IMG/VR virus record: IMGVR_UViG_3300009168_000095
Location: 1-28,199 of that record
Strand: one strand, 5' to 3'
Length of the DNA stretch: 28,199 nucleotides
From: a virus
Position numbers and translations under genes: made by a program. Under the pieces are notes generated by a model, which worked only from the letters and a program-made list of their open reading frames with translations, was not told the origin of the DNA and did not search any database. Shown piece after piece: positions 20,501 through 27,413 of the stretch (the stretch's first letter is position 1; each line of letters starts with the position of its first letter).

Positions 20501-21237
20501 TCATCAAGCCACGCGACGGGGCGGAAAGTTGGCAACCCAACGAACCGCCCCCAAGCAACTTCGACCAAGCCGCGTATCAGCAGAAAATCGACAAGATCGT
20601 CGGTACTAAAGATACGCGGCCCATCATTAAACTCGCGTGGGCACCAGAGGAATTTCGTTGGTGGCCCATTCGGGTAGATGAAGAAGAACCCAAGGGTTAT
20701 GTCTTTCCGATCTTTCACGCTTACACGACCGCTGAAGGGAAGTTGGTAGCTGCGCCTCGGTGGGTACTCTTAGAACGGATTGAGCCTGCGCAGTATGCCC
20801 CGACACCGCAGTTTTGGGAGAGCAAGCGGTATCAGTTTGACGACGGTTCATTGTGGGACTTGACGGGGCCAGTTCCCGACGAGAAGTACATTGAATTACG
20901 TTGCCACTCGCACCATGACGGAATCTGTTGTGCGTGCATTGGAACGACATGTGAATGTGGAATTGAATATGCTCATTGTTGGGGTAGGTACGCAGAGCCG
21001 GATGAGCATCTGTTAAATTGGATACGGCAAAAGAATTGGGAAGCACAACATGATAATGACGTGCAACCCGACGCTGATGCGCGGTACTTTTCGGCTCCGC
21101 AAAGTCAGGCTGATTACAAGTCGGAGATTGTAAATCGGCAGGAGCAGCAGAAAGAAGATCGGCGCAAGTACAACGATTACATGTTAGACCATTGGGAACG
21201 TAAACCTGTTTCGACCGTAGGCCCAACTAGGGCATAA
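20497..21237 (+). CDS. hypothetical virion-region protein with Cys/His cluster
   Basis: 246 aa. An N-terminal disordered Pro/Gln region, then an aromatic beta domain (FRWWPIRVDEEEPKGYVFPI), then CHSHHDGICCACIGTTCECG around residues 134-153, giving many Cys/His for metal binding or disulfides, and a charged C-terminal helix. The cluster is unlike usual head proteins. Encoded by ATGA overlap after the decoration candidate. Function unknown. Confidence 0.55.
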   Translation: MIIKPRDGAESWQPNEPPPSNFDQAAYQQKIDKIVGTKDTRPIIKLAWAPEEFRWWPIRVDEEEPKGYVFPIFHAYTTAEGKLVAAPRWVLLERIEPAQYAPTPQFWESKRYQFDDGSLWDLTGPVPDEKYIELRCHSHHDGICCACIGTTCECGIEYAHCWGRYAEPDEHLLNWIRQKNWEAQHDNDVQPDADARYFSAPQSQADYKSEIVNRQEQQKEDRRKYNDYMLDHWERKPVSTVGPTRA

Positions 21238-21247
21238 AGGACATTTG

Positions 21248-22474
21248 ATGTCGCAAGTTTTAGAAGTCAGTCAAGGTTATCCGGTAGAAGGTCGGCCCTT
21301 TGAGCCACCACAACTCAGTCGGCAGAACGAGCAACCCCGTTACATCACCTTTGTTGGCAGTCTCGTTGAGGCAAGTGTTGCTCTCGACCGCCCGTGGACA
21401 AAGGGCGGGGGCATTGAAATCGGCAATCCTTGTCTGCGGTACACAAAGAACTTTGTCCGCAAAGGTCGGATTACTCCGGTACTGAAAGACGTTCACGATT
21501 GGGTAACTCAAGACTATTGGGAGAAAGCGACGGGCAGGGACGCGAGTTATTTTCCGCGCCAAGTTCCCGCAGGCTATGTATCTCCACTGAACGAGAGTGG
21601 ACATCCTAGCCCTATCAGAGCCATGTACGGCAAGATCGCAGTACCTGGGGAGCAGATGGATTCGATTCTCAATGGTTCTGCCAACATCCTTGACCGCACG
21701 CGACGAGGAGTGGTGGAACTGACCGAGTTAGCGGGGCACGAATACAATCCGCAAGACTTGGGTGACGGGATTGTTACCGACCCGACGATTTGGAAGATTC
21801 AACGAACGATTCTGCCTGACTATCCATTCATTATGAAAGATGGTCAGCCAACGGTGTTGTTGGATGACATTGAAGAAGTCCTGCTTGATGCACAGCGACA
21901 TACATCGTTGCGGTCGATTGTGGACAAGTATCTGACTTCGCTGAATCAGTTCCGCGACTTCGCTAAAGGGTCAGTTGATCAGACTCACTATCGGATGAAA
22001 GAGTCGGCGGTGAAGTCGGATTCCGGCTACATCTGGAAGTACACTGAACTTGATTTCGTGTTGATGGAGCAGTTGGGTGTTCAGCGTCAAGACAGAGAGA
22101 TTCGCCAAGCGAACAAGGCCCAACCAAACGAGCGGTTGGAGAACATGTTCGAGCAGTGGTTAGCGATTCAGATTGAGGAGAAGCAGGCTAACCTTGAGCG
22201 ACAGAAGCAGTTTGCAGTTGACCAGAACACGATGGCCGCAGCCCCGATTCAAGACAAAGGATTCGACGGGCAATCTGGTTATTCGGGCTATTCAGGGGAA
22301 GTGGTGACAAATGCCACAGCCCAAGGCCAAGAGGAAATCGCCGTAGCGATGGCTGATACGATGCACACATGCGAGTGTGGGAAAGAATTCGACACCGCGC
22401 AGGGCATTTCAATGCACAAGGCTCGTTGGTGTGAACTGCTAAACAAGACAGAGACGGGAGAAGACAACGCCTAA
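21248..22474 (+). CDS. large virion-region protein with C-terminal zinc finger
   Basis: 408 aa; ATG 21248 with AAAGGAC upstream (an in-frame TTG at 21245 is within the spacer). Mixed alpha/beta, long helical region residues 200-320 with Gln/Glu/Lys. Residues about 378-398 read CECGKEFDTAQGISMHKARW then C, a C-x-C...H...C finger resembling the C2H2 type but with Cys in the last position. Preceded by a Gly/Ser/Tyr low-complexity stretch (SGYSGYSG). Structural or head-completion role inferred only from location. Confidence 0.5.
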   Translation: MSQVLEVSQGYPVEGRPFEPPQLSRQNEQPRYITFVGSLVEASVALDRPWTKGGGIEIGNPCLRYTKNFVRKGRITPVLKDVHDWVTQDYWEKATGRDASYFPRQVPAGYVSPLNESGHPSPIRAMYGKIAVPGEQMDSILNGSANILDRTRRGVVELTELAGHEYNPQDLGDGIVTDPTIWKIQRTILPDYPFIMKDGQPTVLLDDIEEVLLDAQRHTSLRSIVDKYLTSLNQFRDFAKGSVDQTHYRMKESAVKSDSGYIWKYTELDFVLMEQLGVQRQDREIRQANKAQPNERLENMFEQWLAIQIEEKQANLERQKQFAVDQNTMAAAPIQDKGFDGQSGYSGYSGEVVTNATAQGQEEIAVAMADTMHTCECGKEFDTAQGISMHKARWCELLNKTETGEDNA

Positions 22475-22514
22475 TCTCTACGACATCGGAACCAACACGC
22501 GAGTTCGACTCGGA

Positions 22515-23228
22515 ATGCCACGGTCAGAGGCTCCGACAGAACTCGCTGTGTTGAATCAGAACTGCTCGCAGATTAGAAATCTCAAGAAGTTCAAGCGAGC
22601 CACGGGCAATCCGTGGGACTTCAACGACCTTGTGTTGGAGACTTCGGCTGACGAATCCACCTACCAAATTAGTCAGACCGATTTTGGGCAACCTCTCGCG
22701 GTGCTAACGTGGGCACCCGAACTCTCCACTTGGACACCTCGTTTAATCAAAATCTTTGAACCGCAGAACTTGGTGCTAAACATTCCCACAGTGGGGAATA
22801 ATACCTTAGCGAGTTACGCTTATTTACCGTGGGACGGTTCTAACTGCACCGCTCAACGGTGTGCCTTCTATTGGCGCAACAACGTGCCTTTTATCGAGTT
22901 TTGGCCCGCACCGACAACTTCGATAGCGTCTTATAAAATTCGCTACCTTCAGAACAGTAACAACTTAAATACCATCTCTCTAAATGAAGCCCCTTTGCAG
23001 AATGACGATTGCGATCTTGTTGAAATCCGTTCTGCGCTTGCGTTGCTTCCGTTGACGCAATGGATGGCTGAAGAAGGGGACGGTTTGGCTTACAACGCGA
23101 ACAAACGTAAGGAACTCGCGGCAAGTTTGGGCGCAGAAGAACAAGAAGCCACACGATTGTTTGAAGCAATGGCGCGACAAACTACGGGGCCAAGAATGTA
23201 TCAACGATGGAATCCGACAGTGGGCTAA
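22515..23228 (+). CDS. phage head-tail adaptor-like protein (start uncertain)
   Basis: 237 aa from ATG 22515, but the frame is open and protein-like upstream to 22443, reading PNLYDIGTNTRVRLG just before the ATG. GGGAG (22456-22460) sits 6 nt before an ACG at 22467, which overlaps the previous gene's stop, suggesting a non-AUG start or a C-for-T error. The body has a beta domain (LAVLTWAPELSTWTPRLIKI) followed by helices (VEIRSALALLPLTQWMAEEG) and a helical end. Size and position after head genes fit a connector/adaptor, but the family is not recognised with certainty. Confidence 0.55.
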   Translation: MPRSEAPTELAVLNQNCSQIRNLKKFKRATGNPWDFNDLVLETSADESTYQISQTDFGQPLAVLTWAPELSTWTPRLIKIFEPQNLVLNIPTVGNNTLASYAYLPWDGSNCTAQRCAFYWRNNVPFIEFWPAPTTSIASYKIRYLQNSNNLNTISLNEAPLQNDDCDLVEIRSALALLPLTQWMAEEGDGLAYNANKRKELAASLGAEEQEATRLFEAMARQTTGPRMYQRWNPTVG

Positions 23229-23504
23229 ATGCAGACCTCACCGCTAAAAAACGGCGATAAACTTCCCGATCATCCTAGCGACACCACCGCTTTACAAATA
23301 ACCAAGTACGGACGAGTTTTTGACGCAACCGATGGGCTAGAGTTACTGCCTAATCTCCACCGAACTGAGATCGGAATGTTACGGGGTGGAGAAAGAGGCG
23401 GTCTATCTCATTTGTACAGATTTCACATCGAATCCGGCCACATTTTTCACACACGAGCGGCGGCTGTAGTTGAGGTAGAATGTGAAAGTATTGACTCTGA
23501 ATAG
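23229..23504 (+). CDS. hypothetical protein
   Basis: 91 aa; ATG directly after the previous TAA. Beta-rich with a Gly/Arg loop (GMLRGGERGGLSHLYRFHIE) and no Cys cluster. It lies just before the unusual non-coding region 23505-23743. Not recognised. Confidence 0.55.
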   Translation: MQTSPLKNGDKLPDHPSDTTALQITKYGRVFDATDGLELLPNLHRTEIGMLRGGERGGLSHLYRFHIESGHIFHTRAAAVVEVECESIDSE

Positions 23505-23522
23505 CGAATAGAGTAGATTGCT

Positions 23523-23620
23523 CCCGCCGACCAAGATTGAATGGCGTGGGCTTTGTTTTTAGCCTTAACAGATTCCAGATACTTAGACCAAAATCGTCCG
23601 CGCTTGTCTTGGTCGGCAGG
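23523..23620 (+). ncRNA. candidate structured RNA upstream of the pentamer array
   Basis: CCCGCCGACCAAGA (23523-23536) pairs with TCTTGGTCGGCAGG (23607-23620) at 13 of 14 positions, including an unbroken 11-bp stem. It encloses 70 nt with a small GGCT...AGCC hairpin (about 23550-23566). No supported ORF lies within. It is followed by the 5-nt-phased array (23657-23721) and the RAMP-like gene, presumably on the same transcript. Confidence 0.5.
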
Positions 23621-23656
23621 CTCTAACGAAGGTCGGGTGTCTGGAATTTGTTTTTC

Positions 23657-23721
23657 AGGGAGTGGCGTGGTGCGCTGGTTTAGGGTTGGCATAGGTCAGT
23701 TCCGGCTTGGTATGGTGCGCT
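23657..23721 (+). repeat. degenerate pentanucleotide-phased array, upstream copy
   Basis: G occurs at 12 of 13 positions spaced exactly 5 nt (23659 to 23719). Pentamers follow an NNGGY tendency, such as GTGGC, GTGGT, AGGGT, TAGGT, CCGGC, TTGGT and ATGGT, with GCGCT twice. It is not a simple tandem repeat, since the other positions vary. The 5-nt period is incompatible with codons. It ends about 8 nt before the SD (AAGGAG) of the 23744 gene. Confidence 0.65.
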
Positions 23722-23743
23722 ATTCCTCTAAGGAGAATCTGTT

Positions 23744-24379
23744 ATGGCTACAGCAAAAGCAAAACTAGAAGCATTGAGTCCGGTGTCAAACGATGCCGCA
23801 GAAACGATTTCATTTGAGGAACCGTATATCGTGACGGTTCAGATTGAAGGCACTGCGCCGATTCTTTTCCATCGGTGGTCTTGTGAAGACGTGGAAGCCA
23901 AGGCCAACGCAAAGAAGAACTCCAAAGCTAAGAAAACCGACAATGTGGAGTCCTACATCTATCGCAATGAGTTGAATCAAATCTGTTTGCCAGGTGAGTA
24001 CGTGCGGCAGACAATTATTCATGCCGCGAAGTTCAAGCAAGACCCGCGTTCACCTCGTAAATCGGCAATGGACTTGTTCAAGGCGTCGATTGTGGCGTTG
24101 ACCGAACTCGCACCGTTGAATGGTGGTACAGAAACGTGGGATTACATTGACCAACGACGAGTAGTGATTCAGCGGGCAGCTATCACGCGAATGCGGCCCG
24201 CGTTTGCGAAAGGATGGACAGCAGAGATGGATTTCTCGATTCTCTGTCCTGAGTATGTTGATCCACATTTGTTTAATGAGGTGTTGGCTCTATCTGGAAA
24301 GTTGATCGGCACAGCAGATGGTCGCCCTAGTTATGGACGATTTCAAGTGAACAAGTGCTCTGTAGTTGGGCTTGCTTAG
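23744..24379 (+). CDS. RAMP/Cas7-like nucleic-acid-binding protein (candidate)
   Basis: 211 aa; AAGGAG 9 nt upstream of ATG. Features in order: a first strand YIVTVQIEGTAPILFHRW (28-45); a Lys/Ala-rich loop (51-66); CLPGEYVRQTIIHAAK (81-96), similar in layout to the 'PGSSLKGALR' helix of RAMP proteins; a basic segment PRSPRK (101-106); a run of conserved-looking Arg (RRVVIQRAAITRMRP, 138-152); and LIGTADGRPSYGRFQV (187-202), like the Gly-rich IG...GYGRF loop-strand of Cas7/Csm3-type RAMPs. Flanked on both sides by 5-nt-phased arrays. No CRISPR genes are adjacent. An alternative is a single-strand annealing or unrelated ferredoxin-like protein. Confidence 0.55.
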   Translation: MATAKAKLEALSPVSNDAAETISFEEPYIVTVQIEGTAPILFHRWSCEDVEAKANAKKNSKAKKTDNVESYIYRNELNQICLPGEYVRQTIIHAAKFKQDPRSPRKSAMDLFKASIVALTELAPLNGGTETWDYIDQRRVVIQRAAITRMRPAFAKGWTAEMDFSILCPEYVDPHLFNEVLALSGKLIGTADGRPSYGRFQVNKCSVVGLA

Positions 24380-24571
24380 GTTATGGCTAATTCAGCCACG
24401 GTCGGCTAGGTATCGTTGTGTTGTGGTATGCCGAGCAGTGGTGAGGGTGGCTGCGGAATGTTCCGCTTTGGTCTTGCAACGGTGAGGCGTGGCCTTATAA
24501 GGAGAGTTGCGGTGAGGTATGGAACGGCGAGCTGAGCATGGTCGTGTTGGGGTTCGGTTTGGTCAGGTAAG
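24379..24571 (+). repeat. degenerate pentanucleotide-phased array, downstream copy
   Basis: Starting at the stop codon, G occupies 18 of 19 positions from 24380 to 24470 in steps of 5, then, after a 1-nt phase slip near 24475-24480, 18 of 19 from 24481 to 24571. Units follow NG(G/C/T)(T/C)N, such as CGGTC, TGGTA, AGGGT, CGGTG, AGGTA and CGGTT. The units are degenerate, with no ORF. The array runs into the terminator-like hairpin at 24570-24609. The match to the upstream array is in period, consensus and strand. Confidence 0.75.
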
Positions 24572-24609
24572 AAAGAGCTAAGATAAGATTCATTATCTTG
24601 GCTCTTTCT
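24570..24609 (+). terminator. 17-bp hairpin, probable transcription terminator
   Basis: AGAAAGAGCTAAGATAA (24570-24586), 6-nt loop, TTATCTTGGCTCTTTCT (24593-24609): 17 pairs with a single G-U wobble. The 3' flank is pyrimidine-rich (CTATTGT) rather than a pure T-run. It likely ends the array transcript and may act in both directions. Confidence 0.65.
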
Positions 24610-24613
24610 ATTG

Positions 24614-24619
24614 TATACT
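24614..24619 (+). promoter_or_regulatory. -10 element of the terminase gene
   Basis: TATACT lies 7 nt before the ATG at 24627. There is no SD, suggesting a leaderless transcript. No good -35 box is visible because the spacer position falls in the hairpin 24570-24609. Confidence 0.4.
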
Positions 24620-24626
24620 CAACGAA

Positions 24627-26675
24627 ATGCCTAAGTTGACGAGGGAAGAAACTCAAACACTCTTTAGAGCTTTAGAGATTTCTTCTTTGTCCGAGATCGA
24701 TGATGATTGGGTAGGCCAGTTTCTCTCCAAACTCAACGACCCTGTAAAGAAAGCCGCGTGGAATCAACTTCTCGGAATCATCGAAGAATTCCGTCCTGAA
24801 GAATACAAACGCCTCAACAACTTCGCCAAGAACAACAAGGGAATGCTGCTGGAGTTCCAAGGATGGGAACGCTGGTTAAAGACTCTGGGAGCGCAGACCT
24901 TTACCCGCGACTTTGCCCCGATTCAAAAGAGATTTTGGGATTGGAATTGGCGAGCGTTGCTGAAGATTCGCAAGAACGTCCCGCTTGATCCGAAAGAGAT
25001 GGTTGGCTTTTTACCATGGTCCAGGGAGACGGGGAAAAGTTCAGTAACCGAGTGGGCGTGCATTGCCGAAGGAGCCTTGCTCAGAGGCGGGTATGTCATC
25101 TTCTACTCAGGCAAGCAATCGCAAGCAGAGGAACACGTTACTTCAATCCGTGACCGCATTGAATCTGAGCATGTCAGTGACCTTTATCCGTGGTTAGGGA
25201 AGCCCAAGGTCGGCGCACACGGAAACAAGTTTGGATGGGGTAAAGAGTTCCTGATGACGAGTGGTGGTTGGGCCATCCGACCTGTTGGAGCTGATGTAGC
25301 GATACGCGGCGGTAAGACACTCAACCTTAGACCAACGCTGATCGTGGTAGACGACCTTGATGAACTCGGTGAGTCACCCGTTGTGGTCGAACACAAGGAA
25401 CAGATTCTCACTCGCTCAATTCTGCCGATGGGGAATGACAAAACTCGTGTACTTGTCCCGCAGAATCCCATTCACGCGAACTCAGTAGTCAATCGAATGC
25501 TGACGGGCGTGTCACTTGCGTTGGCGATTAGAACCGTGTTCGGGGAGTTGAATGATGACGGTTCAATGTCCACTCGTCCTGTACCTGCGGTGCGCGACTT
25601 TGCTTACGAAGTCCGCCAAACCGATGAAGGCCCATTCTCTAAAATCACTCAAGGCGAAACGAACTGGCCTGGGATTACGATAGAAGGTTGGGAGCGAACT
25701 CTTAATCGTGTTGGGCCACTAGCATTCGAGAGCGAATACCAACACCGACTCGACGTAATGTTAGAGGAAAGGGTTCTTCCCGAATACGATGACAGGGTGC
25801 TACGGACGAATCTGATTTCGTGGAGTCAATATGAAACAATGTATGGGACTCGTCGGATTCCGAGTGATTGGATTTGTGATGTTGGTTGCGATATTGGATA
25901 TTCGGTAGGCCATCGAACTGCGTTTACATTTCTCACGCGAGCACCGCACGGCGCACCTCTAGCGGGAAGTATTTTTCGTTATCGAGGATGTGTATTCACG
26001 GCTACCACGATTGGAGAAATGAGCACATCAGTAAAAGCCCGTCTATGGCCTGATGAAAACCTTCAGCGGGAATGGTTGAGTCACGAGAAGTTAGGCGAGC
26101 GGCTAGTGCTTAATCGAGAGCATGGTTGGCACTTCCAGACGTGCGAAAGTGCAAAAACCGCAGGAATTCCGCAATGGAGGCACTTTCTCAAGTCTGATAA
26201 GACGCAGCCGCATCCATTTCACCGAGATGAAAAAAGTGTAGATGGCTTGTGGAAGATTGGTCGTCCAGCATGGTTTGATGTTGTGGACGATGACCAGTTC
26301 TTTCAACCCTATGATGACCGTGGATTAAAGGTGCATCGTGACCAAGCATTTAATTGGCGACTAAAGCCTGAGAAGCTGACGGAAAGCGGGCTGACTATTC
26401 AGCAGCCTATGAAGGCAGACGAAGATTCCTGCGACGCTACGAGAATGTGTACAGCCGCTCCAAATTTTGGGCCAACTATGCGAGGAATGACCCAATATGA
26501 AAAGGTGCAAGCCATTATCCCGCAGGGCTATCATGTTAATGAGTTAGTCAAACGTGTTGACTTAGACCCTAACCAACAACACATGACTGGTCAGATGGCA
26601 ACCTTTTTAGCGAGAAAAACATTAGGCTTGGATAAGCCTAAATTAGTTGATCCATGGGGCCAGCCGATAAGGTAA
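24627..26675 (+). CDS. terL: terminase large subunit
   Basis: 682 aa, the DNA-packaging ATPase and nuclease. Residues 130-139 (PWSRETGKSS) are the Walker A-like loop, LIVVDDLDE (238-246) is Walker B with the catalytic acid, and LVPQNP (276-281) suits the coupling motif. The nuclease domain begins near D418 (CDVGCDIGYS, with D422), after the FESEYQ motif (367-372). The 110-residue N-terminal extension before the ATPase is helical and longer than usual. The gene is far from the small-terminase candidate at 13813 and downstream of the head genes, an uncommon order. It starts 18 nt after a strong hairpin. Confidence 0.93.
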   Translation: MPKLTREETQTLFRALEISSLSEIDDDWVGQFLSKLNDPVKKAAWNQLLGIIEEFRPEEYKRLNNFAKNNKGMLLEFQGWERWLKTLGAQTFTRDFAPIQKRFWDWNWRALLKIRKNVPLDPKEMVGFLPWSRETGKSSVTEWACIAEGALLRGGYVIFYSGKQSQAEEHVTSIRDRIESEHVSDLYPWLGKPKVGAHGNKFGWGKEFLMTSGGWAIRPVGADVAIRGGKTLNLRPTLIVVDDLDELGESPVVVEHKEQILTRSILPMGNDKTRVLVPQNPIHANSVVNRMLTGVSLALAIRTVFGELNDDGSMSTRPVPAVRDFAYEVRQTDEGPFSKITQGETNWPGITIEGWERTLNRVGPLAFESEYQHRLDVMLEERVLPEYDDRVLRTNLISWSQYETMYGTRRIPSDWICDVGCDIGYSVGHRTAFTFLTRAPHGAPLAGSIFRYRGCVFTATTIGEMSTSVKARLWPDENLQREWLSHEKLGERLVLNREHGWHFQTCESAKTAGIPQWRHFLKSDKTQPHPFHRDEKSVDGLWKIGRPAWFDVVDDDQFFQPYDDRGLKVHRDQAFNWRLKPEKLTESGLTIQQPMKADEDSCDATRMCTAAPNFGPTMRGMTQYEKVQAIIPQGYHVNELVKRVDLDPNQQHMTGQMATFLARKTLGLDKPKLVDPWGQPIR

Positions 26676-26683
26676 AATAGAAC

Positions 26684-26717
26684 GGCTCAACCAAAGGCGT
26701 GAACCTTTGAGTGAGCC
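26684..26717 (+). terminator. hairpin after terL
   Basis: GGCTCA (26684-26689) pairs with TGAGCC (26712-26717) and CAAAGG (26692-26697) with CCTTTG (26704-26709), separated by a small internal loop; the apical loop is CGTGAA. There is no T-run after it. It may be a terminator or an RNA-processing site between terL and the homing-type gene. Confidence 0.45.
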
Positions 26718-26747
26718 TTGCCAACACTTCTTGATGGAGACAAGATC

Positions 26748-27413
26748 ATGCCAGCTAAATCTAAAATAACTCTTGGCGATCAATTTGGAAAGCTCACTGT
26801 GAGTATCTTTCTTGGTATTCGTAATAAAGAGCGATGGTGGGAGTGCATTTGCGAGTGCGGTAAAACCGTTGAGCGAACTACGGGACAGTTAAGACGACGA
26901 CGTTCTTGTGGTTGCTTGCGTGGAAAGAACGGTATTAAGCATGGAATGTCTGAGAGTGATGAGTTTGTTATTTGGCACACAATGAAGGCACGTTGTTATA
27001 ACCCGAAAGCCACTGGATATGAAAGATACGGAGGAGCGGGAATATCAATGTCTGATGAATGGCGCGATGATTTTATGGCATTTTATAATCATATAGGGCC
27101 ACGTCCATCAAAAAGACATTCCGTAGATCGTTGGCCGAATCCAAGTGGCAATTATGAACCGAATAATGTTCGGTGGGCCACCAAAGAGGAACAGGGACGT
27201 AATAAAAGAACGAATGTAATTTTCACTCTGAACGGGGAGTCTAAGACTTGTATTGAGTGGAGTGAGATTCTTGGAATTAAGCCAATGACTTTGCAAGGGC
27301 GTAAATACCATGGGTGGTCGGATGAAGAAATACTCACGACACCGACACTTAAACAAGGAAGGAGAAAAAACAGTGTTGGAAGATATGAAATCCCTGACGG
27401 AAGCGGTAAATAG
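26748..27413 (+). CDS. HNH/NUMOD-type homing endonuclease-like protein
   Basis: 221 aa; ATG 26748 was chosen because GGAG lies upstream. Residues 33-56 hold CICEC and CGC Cys groups (zinc ribbon). IWHTMKARCYNPKATGYERY (75-94) and EWRDDFMAFYNHIGPRPS are typical of the family; HSVDRW followed by GNYEPNNVRWAT (124-145) is the catalytic HNH-like region. The C-terminal NGESKTCIEWSEILGI...GW (162-190) is a NUMOD/IENR1-like DNA-binding repeat. Such genes are free-standing mobile endonucleases often inserted next to terL. Probably a selfish element. Confidence 0.85.
   Translation: MPAKSKITLGDQFGKLTVSIFLGIRNKERWWECICECGKTVERTTGQLRRRRSCGCLRGKNGIKHGMSESDEFVIWHTMKARCYNPKATGYERYGGAGISMSDEWRDDFMAFYNHIGPRPSKRHSVDRWPNPSGNYEPNNVRWATKEEQGRNKRTNVIFTLNGESKTCIEWSEILGIKPMTLQGRKYHGWSDEEILTTPTLKQGRRKNSVGRYEIPDGSGK

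Noticed and set aside
23447-23692. Minus-strand open frame of 81 codons across the pre-array region, with an FW...LE...K-like stretch
   Set aside because: It has no SD, overlaps the end of a plus-strand gene, and its coding content follows from the inverted repeat and the CC-rich complement of the array. The weak similarity to a DUF4268-like motif covers only about 20 residues.
23541-23768. Plus-strand frame running through the upstream array into the RAMP-like gene
   Set aside because: It overlaps the SD and the start of the 23744 gene in another frame and has no SD; the 5-nt period explains its odd composition.
23657-24571. CRISPR array
   Set aside because: There are no identical repeats of 20-40 nt with unique spacers; the periodicity is 5 nt and degenerate, and no Cas1/Cas2 genes are present.
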